Positions 8,725-16,548 are shown, counted from the stretch's first letter. The stretch: DNA of 34,643 nucleotides from Rhodocyclaceae bacterium (GCA_008080565.1 VIKE01000050.1:1-34643), one strand, 5' to 3'. Notes: a model not told the origin generated them from the letters alone. Made by a program: numbers and translations.

Positions 8725-9827
8725 ATAGGCGCTTCTGGCTGCTCCTGGTCGCCCTGGCCGGCATCGGGCTCCTGGTCTGGTCCTTCCTCTCGGAGCGAGG
8801 CGGGGGGTGGGCGATGCGGGAAGTCATCACGATCAAGGAAACAGCTCCACCACCCGCGACGACAGGCCCATATAGCTTCCGCCAGGCGGCACACAAAGCC
8901 ATGTCCTCGGTCGTGAATGTCTATACCCTGAAACAGGTCGTTACCCGGCGCGGTCCGGGTTTCAGCCATCCCTTCGGGCAGCCGTTCGGCGGGCCGGCAC
9001 CGCAGCCGGCGAGCAGTCTCGGTTCGGGGGTCGTCGTCAGCGCCGACGGTTACATCCTCACCAACAACCACGTGGTCGAGGGCGCCGATGAGATTGCAGT
9101 CGCCTTCCCGTCGGGGGAAGCGGCCGAGGCTCGCGTGGTCGGGGTCGACCCGGAAACCGACCTGGCCGTGCTGAAGATCGAGGCCAAGGGGCTGGTTCCC
9201 GCGACTTTCGCCGACCCAGCCAGCGTCGAAGTCGGCGATCCGGTCCTGGCCATCGGCAACCCCTTCGGCATCGGGCAGACGGTCACCCTGGGCATCGTCA
9301 GCGCCACCGGGCGCAACCGGCTCGGCATCAATACATTCGAGAATTTCATCCAGACCGACGCGGCCATCAATCCCGGCAATTCCGGCGGGGCGCTGGTGGA
9401 TGCCTCCGGCGCCCTCATTGGCATCAATACGGCGATCTTTTCCCAAAGCGGCGGCTCTCAGGGCATCGGCTTCGCCATCCCGGTCAGCATCGCCCGGCAG
9501 GTCCTGGAGCAGATTCTCAAGACCGGGCGGGTCGAACGCGGCTGGCTCGGCATCGATGCTCGGGAAATCCGCCGCGAGAACGGGCGCCCGGAGGTGGTCA
9601 TCGCCGGCGTACTGCGGGGTGGCCCGGCCGATGTCGGCGGCATCAGGCCGGGTGATGTCGTCGTCTCCATCAACCAGCGGCCGGTCACCGACACGGTGGA
9701 CCTCATCAACCGGATCGCAGCAGTCGCACCGGGCAGTTCGCTGGGAATCTCGGTCAGGCGTGACGGATTCGAGCTGCCGTTGAGGCTGCGTGCGGGCAAG
9801 CGGCCGGCGCTACGCGGCGTCGAATAA
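8721..9827 (+). CDS. HtrA/DegS-like trypsin-type serine protease with one PDZ domain
   Basis: The 368-residue protein has an N-terminal membrane anchor (about residues 5-23) and a trypsin-like domain. The complete catalytic triad is His117 in TNNHVVEG, Asp147 in DPETDLAVLKI and Ser221 in NPGNSGGAL. One PDZ domain follows (about 270-355, with GGPADVGGIRPGDVVVSIN). A single PDZ and an N-terminal anchor resemble DegS more than DegP. It faces the periplasm and would cut misfolded or signalling proteins. Its place directly after a metal RND operon suggests handling of metal-damaged envelope proteins or regulated proteolysis of a partner; that is inference. Start ATG 8721 is coupled to the preceding short frame. 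Confidence 0.9.
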   Translation: MNRRFWLLLVALAGIGLLVWSFLSERGGGWAMREVITIKETAPPPATTGPYSFRQAAHKAMSSVVNVYTLKQVVTRRGPGFSHPFGQPFGGPAPQPASSLGSGVVVSADGYILTNNHVVEGADEIAVAFPSGEAAEARVVGVDPETDLAVLKIEAKGLVPATFADPASVEVGDPVLAIGNPFGIGQTVTLGIVSATGRNRLGINTFENFIQTDAAINPGNSGGALVDASGALIGINTAIFSQSGGSQGIGFAIPVSIARQVLEQILKTGRVERGWLGIDAREIRRENGRPEVVIAGVLRGGPADVGGIRPGDVVVSINQRPVTDTVDLINRIAAVAPGSSLGISVRRDGFELPLRLRAGKRPALRGVE

Positions 9828-9940
9828 TCGACCGATCGATTGGAAAAACTCGCGCTTGGGTTCGCTACCGGCCTGGGTTTTCTTGGCGGGCGCTGCTTCT
9901 CGGTCACCGATTTTCTCTTGGCATGCTTGGCATATCACCC
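9810..9940 (-). pseudogene. 3' part of a small gene split by the Tn3-like unit
   Basis: Read on the minus strand this segment encodes VICQACQEKIGDREAAP and a Lys/Pro/Ser-rich tail ending FFQSIGRLFDAA, then TAG at 9812-9810. It has a CxxC pair. It joins in frame with 22495-22417, beyond the far end of the 12.5-kb unit, when the unit and one TATTG copy are removed, giving 69 codons. Its 3' end overlaps the 3' end of the protease gene convergently by 18 nt. No family was recognised. Confidence 0.45.
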
Positions 9941-9945
9941 TATTG
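9941..9945. repeat. Left target-site duplication TATTG
   Basis: TATTG lies immediately outside the left 38-bp inverted repeat. An identical TATTG (22417-22421) lies immediately outside the right repeat. Five-base duplications are the hallmark of Tn3-family transposition. Confidence 0.85.
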
Positions 9946-9983
9946 AGGGTCGTCTCAGAAAACGGGAAATCAAGCACGCTAAG
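9946..9983 (+). repeat. Left 38-bp Tn21-type inverted repeat
   Basis: The outer end begins AGGGTCGTCTCAGAAAACGG and the inner end is CAAGCACGCTAAG, the conserved end of Tn21-subgroup repeats. The outermost base is A rather than G. Similarity to the right end continues another 20 bp inward (9984-10003, 17 of 20 identical). Confidence 0.85.
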
Positions 9984-10327
9984 CCGGTTGCAGCGGTCGT
10001 AACGGCCTGTACGAGATCCTCGATCTCTTCACGACTCATTACGGCCATCAGGTCGACCACTTCTACGATAACCTCGTTCATGCTAAAACTGCAGTTGAAA
10101 TCGCCTGGCACCTCGAAAGGGTTGTGCCACAATGGTTTCGAGTAAATCAGCGTTGCTGTAGATCAGTTGGACAAAAATCCAGAAAAACCTTGCAGCACAG
10201 CGGTTTCCACGTACCCCTCCGTTCAACTGAGTTTTCTAGGTTCATCCTGATCCGAACCCCAAGCCCCGGGACGACGATCCGCCGTTCTGATCCTCATGCG
10301 ATCAACTCAACAATGCCGTCGGCATAA
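9984..10327 (+). other. Open frame inside left end of the unit, no known family
   Basis: From the inner edge of the left repeat to TAA near 10325 a plus-strand frame stays open. It starts GRNGLYEILDLFTTHYGHQV and continues DHFYDNLVHAKTAVEIAWHL, which is protein-like rather than GC-rich filler. There is no good start or ribosome site, since a stop precedes it inside the repeat. The C-terminal half becomes low-quality Arg/Ser/Pro sequence. It may be a fragment of a transposon gene cut by an end rearrangement. I do not recognise the family. Confidence 0.25.
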
Positions 10328-10346
10328 ACCTTTGGCGGCGTTTCTC

Positions 10347-10354
10347 GTTGCCTT
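10347..10354. repeat. IS66 target-site duplication, left copy
   Basis: GTTGCCTT directly abuts the left end of the IS66 remnant and is repeated exactly at 11642-11649 beyond its right end. Eight-base duplications are typical of IS66-family elements. Confidence 0.85.
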
Positions 10355-10363
10355 GTAAGCGTT

Positions 10364-10640
10364 CTACGCTACCGCACCGCTCGGCGGGTTGGCCCTGAGC
10401 GGCAGCAGTTCATCGATCCTGCTATAAGGCCAAGTGGGGAGTTTTTCGAAAGTGTCCCTGAGCCAGGCGTACGGCTCCAAGCCATTGAGCTTTGCCGTGG
10501 CCAGCAAACTCTGAATCGCTGCTGCTCGGCGACCGGCCCGCTCGGAGCCGGTGAATAACCAGTTGCGGCACCCCGGCGTGATCGGCCGGATGGAATTTTC
10601 CGCCGGGTTGTTGTCAATCGGCAAATCCCCATGATCGAGA
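10364..10640 (-). pseudogene. tnpC: IS66 transposase TnpC, C-terminal fragment
   Basis: The minus strand encodes LPIDNNPAENSIRPI followed by NWLFTGSERAGRRAAAIQ and a terminal WPYSRIDELLPL. These are signature C-terminal motifs of the IS66 DDE transposase, including the region with the final catalytic Glu (PAENSIRP). The N-terminal domains are missing. The stop (TAG at 10366-10364) lies within the terminal repeat, as is usual for this family. Confidence 0.85.
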
Positions 10641-10890
10641 TGAATCGCCCCGGCTCTACTAGACACTCTGTAGCCGGTTGAAATACTGGTTTTCGAACTC
10701 TACCGGAGAAACGTCGTTTGCATAGCCATGACGACGTTTCGGGTTATAGAACATCTCGATGTAGTTGAAGACATCTCGGCGCGCTTCCTCGCGGTCGAGA
10801 TAGGTTTTGCGGCGAATGCGCTCGCGCTTGAGTAGCTGGAAGAAACTCTCTGCGACCGCGTTGTCGTAGCAATTTCCCCGGCGGCTCACA
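10641..10890 (-). pseudogene. IS3-family transposase OrfB C-terminal fragment with right end
   Basis: The minus strand reads SRRGNCYDNAVAESFFQLLK, then YNPKRRHGYANDVSPVEFEN, stopping at 10659. This is the end of an IS3-group integrase-type transposase with the catalytic Glu in NAVAESFF. The boundary near 10641 (plus strand TGAATCGCCCCGG) resembles the terminal repeat of this IS group. The rest of the IS3 element (OrfA and most of OrfB) is absent; the fragment joins the IS66 tnpB frame near 10888. Confidence 0.82.
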
Positions 10891-11167
10891 GCCATCGCCA
10901 TTCGGCTTGGCTCAGGGTACAAGCGGCATCATTACTTTGCGGCCAGGTGAAGCGACCTTGATGCAAACGCCGAACACATAACCAGACACCGGTGCCGTCC
11001 CAGACCAGCAATTTGATCCGATTGCCGCCCCGATTGCGAAAGACGTACGCCGTACCGTCGCAAGGTGATCGCCCCAGTGCTTGCTGAATTTGTTGTGACA
11101 GGCCGTCAATGCCCCGGCGCATATCGGTCGGCTCGACGACCAGCCAGAATTGCTCCGGCCGGATCAT
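10886..11167 (-). pseudogene. tnpB: IS66 accessory protein TnpB, C-terminally truncated
   Basis: Starting at ATG 11167 (MIRPEQFWLVVEPTDMRRGI) the frame carries the TnpB/Orf2 landmarks YVFRNRGGNRIKLLVWDGTG and VRRLHQGRFTWP. It stops after 93 residues at the junction with the IS3 fragment, whereas full TnpB is usually about 115. Its start overlaps the tnpA stop (ATGA at 11167-11164), the usual IS66 coupling. Confidence 0.82.
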
Positions 11168-11563
11168 GGCAAAATCTCGCGCAACCACTGCGCACAGGCA
11201 TTGGCCTGGCTAACCGGCCAGGTGATGTGAATCGTTGTTTCCGGGCGGCGGATTTCGATCTGGAGGTTGGCTGCAGATTCCGGCTCCGGTGTGCGGAGCG
11301 TTATGGGAACCAGGGTGGTCGACGGCGGGGGCTTCGCTGATTCGTGCGACATCTTGCCCGGTGCTGTGGTGGCGGCCGTTTGTTGATCGCGATGGACCTT
11401 GACCCAGCGACGCAGGTAATTGGCGTTGAGTTGGTTGGCTAACGCAATGGCTGCGATCGATACGCCGGGTTGCAGGCAGGCTGCTAATTGCTTGGGCCTT
11501 GAATTCGGGAGAATGGCGGCGACGAGGCCGATACGCAGGAACGGTGATGAGGTTTGTGTCCAT
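11164..11563 (-). pseudogene. tnpA: IS66 TnpA, frameshifted
   Basis: ATG 11563 opens MDTNLITVPAYRPRRRHSPE, the N-terminal helix-turn-helix region of IS66 TnpA. Near 11485 the homology moves to another frame, which reads CLQPGVSIAAIALANQLNAN and YLRRWVKVHRDQQ and ends at 11164. One indel therefore separates the two halves. Confidence 0.78.
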
Positions 11564-11641
11564 GTGTCCACCAAAAATGTTGTGGACACAATGCTCGCCG
11601 TTGCCAACTGGATCAGCAATGAGGTCGGGTTAGACGCTTTC

Positions 11642-11649
11642 GTTGCCTT
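11642..11649. repeat. IS66 target-site duplication, right copy
   Basis: GTTGCCTT is identical to 10347-10354 and lies directly outside the right IS66 end. Confidence 0.85.
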
Positions 11650-11703
11650 TCGATTCTCCGACCACCATCACCGTCCGTGACCATCGGAACATCAAATCAG
11701 GTG

Positions 11704-12004
11704 ACCATACTTAGGCAGGTCGAGCTGCTCTTCAAGTGGATCAAGCAGCATCTTCGTATCAAGAAATTCTACGGCACGTCGGAGAATGCGGTGAAGTCGC
11801 AAATCTGGATCGTCGTATCGGTCTATGTCCTGGTTGCCATCGTCAAAAAAACGTCTCGGCCTCGATGCCTCGCTCTACACATTGCTACAGATTTTTTCGC
11901 TCACTCTGTTCGAGAATATGACCATCCAGCAAGCCTTTGCGGGAAACGACTAAATTCCAGAGCAGGGCAATAACAGCAATCAAATGACTTTATTCGCGTT
12001 CTAA
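11704..12004 (+). pseudogene. IS4-family transposase, C-terminal remnant
   Basis: The plus strand encodes RQVELLFKWIKQHLRIKKFY and GTSENAVKSQIWIVVSVYVL, the C-terminal region of IS4-type DDE transposases including the catalytic Glu (VELLFKW). In the A-run at about 11846 the frame shifts by one. The shifted frame continues LGLDASLYTLLQIFSLTLFE, meets a stop at 11951, and resumes to SNQMTLFAF ending at 12004. The upstream part of the gene is gone. Two lesions plus truncation mark it as dead. Confidence 0.8.
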
Positions 12005-12174
12005 CCGGACACTGCTGATACAAGTGTGCCAAACTTACCGGTGGGTAAAGATCGTAGTCTACCGCGTAATTTTTGAGCAAGATGGACTTTCCGGGGTTTT
12101 AGCCAAAAACTCCCAACATTGACCATGCGGGATGGGCGGTGTTATTCCCGATCCGACCGGCAGAGGAGAAATTA

Positions 12175-13344
12175 GTGGAACGCAACATCGCCCCTACCGT
12201 AGTGCCACCGCCCTCGCCAAGGCAGGGCCCCCTCGTGCAAGATTCCTTGGAGACCGGAGCCATCGTGCTCCGGCCGGAGCAGGTGCCGCAAGCCGAGCAG
12301 GCGCTTGCCGCGCTGGACTTCGCGGACGTTCCATCCGGCGACATCATCAAGATCGGCCTCGGTGCCGAACAGGCGCTGCAGAAGACCCTCGACGGCTTCC
12401 TCGCCCGGCTCGACAAAAAGACGGCGTCCAAGGTGTTCGCTCTCTTCGGGCGCCTGGAAAAAGGTGTCGATGACGCCAAGCTGCCTGAAATCCTGGAGAA
12501 GATCCAACAGGGTGAAGCCCCGGGGTTCTTCGCCGGTCTGTTAGCCAAGCTCACCGGCCGCAAGCCCGAGGAAGCCTTTCGCGAGTTCATGCAGGAGATC
12601 GGCGAGTTGATCTCGATCCGGACGCAGACGCTGGCCGACGAGATGGTCCGCCTGGAGGGCGAACTGTCCAAGGAAATGAAGACGCTGTTCGGCGAACTGC
12701 AGGCGCTGGAGAGCCTCAAGCAATCGTACGGCACGCACTTCGCCAGCTTCACCGTCGATGCTGCAGTCGCGCGGGCGTTTCTCGAAAAGGCCCGGCAGTA
12801 CGTAGCGCAGCAGACTGTGGCAGCGGACCCTGCCGACGTGTCCGCCCAGGCACGGTTGCGTGAGTTGCAGGACAAGCTCAGCCTGCTGGAAAGTCGGGCC
12901 CTTGCGCTCGAAGGCACCTATACGCGCCTGCCGGCCGACCAGATGGTGATCCAACAGATCGAGGCCGCCGGAATCGCGACGCTGCAGGAGACCGCCACAA
13001 CGGTGTCCTCGCGCTTCGCGTCGATCAAGATGACCTTGCTGGCTATCCACGGTGCATTCGCGGTCAAGTCGGTGCAGCAGATCGCCGAGCGCCAGGCGCG
13101 CCTCGACCAGCAATTGACGCAACTGCGCGGCCAGGCCACCAAGGACGTGGCAATCGCCGCGGCCAAGGCACCCGGTGACAACCGTGTCGCGCAGGCGCAG
13201 CAAATCGCCGCGATCATCACGCAGACGCGCGAGATCCACGAACTGGTCGAAACCGCAAAGCAGGAAACCGAAGCGAAGTTCGAGGCGGCGCGGCAGATGT
13301 TCGAGCAGTCGCGAGCCGAGCTCGCGGCGCTGCGCAAGGTATGA
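12175..13344 (+). CDS. telA: TelA-like toxic-anion (tellurite) resistance protein
   Basis: The 389-residue, mostly helical protein has the TelA/KlaA pattern: a Pro-rich start, a Leu/Ala/Glu-rich coiled-coil middle (LVRLEGEL-type repeats), the YVAQQTVAADPADVSAQARL region, and a C-terminal helix with ETEAKFEAARQMFEQSRAEL. Members are cytoplasmic and are linked to tellurite resistance and to Ter/TerD stress modules; their biochemical role is unsettled. GTG 12175 is chosen because GAGGAG lies six bases upstream; an upstream GTG at 12139 has no such site. It is the first of four closely spaced genes (gaps 19, 9 and 13 nt), so one operon is likely. Confidence 0.82.
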   Translation: MERNIAPTVVPPPSPRQGPLVQDSLETGAIVLRPEQVPQAEQALAALDFADVPSGDIIKIGLGAEQALQKTLDGFLARLDKKTASKVFALFGRLEKGVDDAKLPEILEKIQQGEAPGFFAGLLAKLTGRKPEEAFREFMQEIGELISIRTQTLADEMVRLEGELSKEMKTLFGELQALESLKQSYGTHFASFTVDAAVARAFLEKARQYVAQQTVAADPADVSAQARLRELQDKLSLLESRALALEGTYTRLPADQMVIQQIEAAGIATLQETATTVSSRFASIKMTLLAIHGAFAVKSVQQIAERQARLDQQLTQLRGQATKDVAIAAAKAPGDNRVAQAQQIAAIITQTREIHELVETAKQETEAKFEAARQMFEQSRAELAALRKV

Positions 13345-13363
13345 CAACAACCCGGAGAAACCC

Positions 13364-14020
13364 ATGCTCACACTAACCCTTGACAAGCCCGGTGCCGCGC
13401 CGGCCCGCAAGCTGCAACTCTCGCTCAACAAGGGCGCTACGTTCAAGGTGACCGTCGCATGGCAGTGCGACGCCCGCCATCAGGACGACATCGACATCCA
13501 TGCGCTCGAGGCACGCAACGGCGGCAATGGCGCGAAGGTCACGGTGCTCGAAGAGATCCTGTCCACCTACAACACGACGAAGATGAGCCCGAAGACCGGC
13601 GTGCTGCCAACCGCGGCCGACGGCTCCTTCGCCACGCCCACGGGCGGGCTGCGGCACTCCGGCGACGTCCGGGTCCAGGGCAACACCGAAACCATCGTCA
13701 TCGATGGCTCGAAACTTCCTGCGGGCGTGAATGAGATCCCCCTCTTCGCCACCGTCCACAAGGCCGAACACACCGCGGGGCACGACGAGGGCTCCGCGGC
13801 CGAGGACGAGGCGGCCTTCGCTGACATTGAGGTCTGCACCGTCACCATCGCCGACGAGAGCGGGCGCGAGCTGGGCGCCTACCAGCTGTCCAAGGAATTC
13901 GGCGAGTTCAACGTGGTGCAGCTGGGCAGCATCATGCACGGCGACAACGGCTGGGAGTACGCGCCTGTCGGCCGCGGCTTCACGGGAACGTTCAACGACG
14001 TTCTGGGCCACTTCTCCTGA
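13364..14020 (+). CDS. TerD-family protein
   Basis: The 218-residue protein begins MLTLTLDKPGAAPARKLQLS and contains the TerD beta-sandwich hallmarks. These are a DDIDIHAL-type acidic strand in place of the usual DLD core and a C-terminal GAYQLSKEFGEFNVVQLGSI segment with WEYAPVGRGF. TerD domains bind Ca2+ and act with TelA and vWA proteins in tellurite and stress resistance. The middle (about residues 80-110) is longer than in short TerD/TerE proteins. GGAG lies about six bases before the ATG. The role is inferred from the family and the operon. Confidence 0.82.
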   Translation: MLTLTLDKPGAAPARKLQLSLNKGATFKVTVAWQCDARHQDDIDIHALEARNGGNGAKVTVLEEILSTYNTTKMSPKTGVLPTAADGSFATPTGGLRHSGDVRVQGNTETIVIDGSKLPAGVNEIPLFATVHKAEHTAGHDEGSAAEDEAAFADIEVCTVTIADESGRELGAYQLSKEFGEFNVVQLGSIMHGDNGWEYAPVGRGFTGTFNDVLGHFS

Positions 14021-14029
14021 AGGCCTGCT

Positions 14030-15010
14030 GTGCCGCCCACGAAGGACAAGTTGCGTCCGACGGTCATCGGCGCCCCGGGCGCTTCGCTGCGCACCCCCGC
14101 GGGGGCCGCGCCGCGAGCGCAGGACGTCCTGTCGCCGGCGCGTCGTGTCCCCGCTGCCACGCCGGTGGTGCGGCAGCCGACGGCCATCCCAGGTGCCGAA
14201 CGAAAGCGGATCGAAGTGGCTGTGTCGGATTTGCAAGCGTTGTCGCCAGGCGCAGCTGCCGGGGTATACCAGCAGGCGCGAGCGCTGGTCGGCGCATTCG
14301 TCGTCGACAAGGCTTCGCAGCGCAAGGCGATCCTGTGGGGCCACAACCTGCAGCAGGCGCACGGCGACCTCGTCACCGAGATGCTTGCCCTTGCGCGCAG
14401 CCCTGTGCTGCGTCAGGTGGAGGGCTACCTCGCGCGAATGATGGACATTCTGGGATCGATCGACCTCATGGCCGTCTGCGGACATGGCGGCGACAGTCTC
14501 GTGGGCCGGCTGTTCCAAGGCATCAACAGCCGGATCGACACGCCGGGCGAACTTGCCCAGGCCCAGGCCGAGCTGGAGCAGCTGCTGGCACTCATGGGTG
14601 GCGCACTCGACCCCCTGCTGGATCTGAAGGACCGGCTGCTGCGCCTGTCCGGGTCGATGGAGGGGACCGCGGCACAGGTCGAAGCTTCTGCCATCGGCGC
14701 CCTGTTCCTGTCGGAGCGCCTTCGTCAGGACGACGCCGCACTGGCGCAGTGCTTCGTGGAGCGCAGCATGAGTCTGACGCAGACCCTGGCGCAGATGCGG
14801 CAAGCCGGCTCCACGCGAGAAATGCAGATCGAGCAGCCGATCCGCCTGATCGGCGCCATCCAGAACGTTGCGCTGGTCGTGATGCCGGCGTTCATCGGCA
14901 GCATCGCGTCCATCGCCACCCTCACCGCCAGCAAGACCACGATCTCGCCGACCGAAGCCGGCGAACTGGCCTATCGGCTGCGGGACATCATCAGTCAGTT
15001 GAAACCCTGA
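14030..15010 (+). CDS. Unknown helical protein in the ter-like operon
   Basis: The 326-residue protein is not recognised. The first 60 residues are Pro/Arg/Ala-rich and probably disordered. The rest is helical with Leu/Ala/Gln heptad-like stretches (AQAQAELEQLLALMGGALDP). Near residues 270-300 there is a hydrophobic run, IGAIQNVALVVMPAFIGSIA, that could be amphipathic or membrane-associated. The overall build resembles TelA-type proteins, and its position between terD and the vWA gene argues for a partner in the same complex. GTG 14030 follows GAAGG by seven bases. It could be a TelA-like paralogue; a profile comparison would be needed to tell. Confidence 0.7.
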   Translation: MPPTKDKLRPTVIGAPGASLRTPAGAAPRAQDVLSPARRVPAATPVVRQPTAIPGAERKRIEVAVSDLQALSPGAAAGVYQQARALVGAFVVDKASQRKAILWGHNLQQAHGDLVTEMLALARSPVLRQVEGYLARMMDILGSIDLMAVCGHGGDSLVGRLFQGINSRIDTPGELAQAQAELEQLLALMGGALDPLLDLKDRLLRLSGSMEGTAAQVEASAIGALFLSERLRQDDAALAQCFVERSMSLTQTLAQMRQAGSTREMQIEQPIRLIGAIQNVALVVMPAFIGSIASIATLTASKTTISPTEAGELAYRLRDIISQLKP

Positions 15011-15023
15011 ACCAGGAGCAAAC

Positions 15024-15815
15024 ATGAACAGCAAACTCACACTGAATCTGGACAAGTCGGCCAACGCGCTGCGCTTGGCGCTCGACAAGGCCGGCGTGGT
15101 GGCGAACGTGAAGGCGGAAACCGCCGCGATCATCGACGTCTCCGGCTCGTTCGAGCACGAACACGAGGAGGGCACGACCAGCATCCTGATCGAGCGGCTC
15201 GTACCCTACTGCATGGTGCTCGACCCGGACCGCAAGATGGACGTCTTCACCTTCAGCGCCGGCGAAGACAGCGCCCACTACGTGGGCGCGGTGACGCCCG
15301 ACGATGCGCGCGACTACGTCACGCGCAACATCGTCGACCGGGTTCCGGGTTGGAACGGCGGCACGACCTACAGCTTCGTGCTCGAGCGCGCGCTCGAGCA
15401 CTTCGGCTGGAAGGTGTGCGAGGAGGCACACCGCTCATCCCAGGGCGCCGGCTTTCTCAGCCGCCTGTTCGGCTGGTCGGCGAGCGGGCATGAGCACGGC
15501 ACCCCACACACGCACGAGAAGAGGCGCTCGCTCGTGCTCTTCATTACCGACGGCGAAAACGACAGGAGCGATGAGGCGCGCACCATGCGCATCCTCGAGG
15601 AATCGCAGAAGCGCGGCGACCAGGTCTACTTCCTGTTCATCGGCGCCTGCGAAGACAAGGGCGTGACGTTCGAATTCGTGCAGAAGATTGCACACCGGTT
15701 CAGGAACACCGGCGTGGTGGTGATCCGCGATCTCGAAGCCTTCGTGGCGCAGTCGGACGAGGAACTCAACGCCACCCTGCTGGGTCCCGAACTCGTCGAG
15801 TGGCTCAAGTCGTAG
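15024..15815 (+). CDS. vWA-domain protein, TerF-like
   Basis: The 263-residue protein carries a von Willebrand A domain. The MIDAS motif is IIDVSGSF (Asp38, Ser40, Ser42), with GGTTY supplying the later Thr and LFITDGEND the downstream Asp. Such domains bind Mg2+ and protein partners; in Ter systems TerF/TerY proteins supply this function. The first 25 residues (LTLNLDKSANALRLALDKAG) mirror the start of the TerD-family protein in the same operon. An insert rich in His (GHEHGTPHTHEK, about residues 155-170) lies before the TDGEND strand. AGGAG precedes the ATG. It is the last gene of the four-gene set. Confidence 0.85.
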   Translation: MNSKLTLNLDKSANALRLALDKAGVVANVKAETAAIIDVSGSFEHEHEEGTTSILIERLVPYCMVLDPDRKMDVFTFSAGEDSAHYVGAVTPDDARDYVTRNIVDRVPGWNGGTTYSFVLERALEHFGWKVCEEAHRSSQGAGFLSRLFGWSASGHEHGTPHTHEKRRSLVLFITDGENDRSDEARTMRILEESQKRGDQVYFLFIGACEDKGVTFEFVQKIAHRFRNTGVVVIRDLEAFVAQSDEELNATLLGPELVEWLKS

Positions 15816-16548
15816 CCGGCAGGGGGTCGTCCCAGCTTGCCCTTCCCGGCGCGGGCAAGACCAGAGTCGGCGCCGCCTCCGGCCCGACGCGGCCTCGTCG
15901 ATGCCTGCGGGCGCTGGCTTGGGGCATCACGCTGCAACTGGCCGCAGCGGCTGCTGCAGCGCAGCCGCTGGACGACTACATCAAAACCCTGACCGTCCCG
16001 GCATCGCCGACGGCAGCAACGTCGTCGGGGCTGGCCGCATTCAAGTGGTGACCGGGCTGCAGCGGGAATACCGCAGCAGCAATGGCGCGCAGTCCCGGAC
16101 GCTGTTCCTGCCCACGCTGCTGAGAATGGGGCTGAGCGAGAATTTCGAGTTCCGCATCGAGAGCAACACCTGTACCCGGACGACGGAGACCGACTCGACG
16201 CAGGGGACGGCAAGAGCCGAGGGCATCGCGCCCGTGTCGGTGGGCCTCGAGTACCACTTCATCGACGCTGACGGTCGGCAACAACCGTCGGTGGGCGTCA
16301 TCGCTCGCGTCTTCCCCCGATACGGCACGCGCGATTTCCAGACGACACGAGCCACCGGCGACTTCAGGCTCGTGGCGGACTGGGATTTCTTGCCGGAGTG
16401 GTCCCTGAACCCGAACGTCGGTGTCGCCCTGTACGAAAGCAGTGACCGCCGCCTCCTATACGCGGCTGGGTTGTTCGCTGCGACACTCAATTTCAACCCC
16501 AGCAAGAGCTTGAGCTTTTTCATCGACACGGGGACTCCAGTCTTCTGA
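15800..16548 (+). pseudogene. Outer-membrane beta-barrel-like protein, frameshifted and shortened
   Basis: One frame supplies a signal peptide (ALAWGITLQLAAAAAAAQP) and LDDYIKTLTVP. The next frame continues GIADGSNVVGAGRIQVVTGL and further beta-strand repeats such as MGLSENFEFRIES and PVSVGLEYHFIDADG. The switch lies at about 15990-16000, where loss of one base would explain it. The strands resemble MetA-pathway/phenol-degradation-type outer-membrane proteins often labelled transporter. The end (SLSFFIDTGTPVF) comes before the last strands normally expected. Frame change and early stop together indicate a pseudogene unless the sequence is in error. Confidence 0.6.

Larger units (their letters stand above)
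10355..11641 (-). mobile_element. IS66-family element, internally replaced by an IS3 fragment
   Basis: The ends are imperfect inverted repeats starting GTAAGCGT (10355) and, on the other strand, GAAAGCGT (11641). They are flanked by an exact 8-bp duplication. On the minus strand lie tnpA (frameshifted), tnpB (truncated), then an IS3-type transposase fragment, then the end of the IS66 tnpC. IS66 elements are normally about 2.5 kb; this one is 1.29 kb, so the end of tnpB and most of tnpC were lost when the IS3 material entered. It is not autonomous. Confidence 0.85.

Noticed and set aside
8235..9446. 403-codon antisense open frame over the P-II-like and protease genes
   Set aside because: No domain, no start signal, and directly antisense to well-supported genes.
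12541..13446. 301-codon antisense open frame over telA
   Set aside because: Leu/Arg/Gln-rich mirror of a helical protein; no independent support.
13373..15184. 603-codon antisense open frame over the ter-like operon
   Set aside because: Opposite to three genes with clear domains and ribosome sites; composition is typical of antisense GC-rich DNA.
15836..15859. Possible terminator after the vWA gene (CTTGCCC...GGGCAAG)
   Set aside because: No T-run and it lies within the reading frame of the following broken gene.
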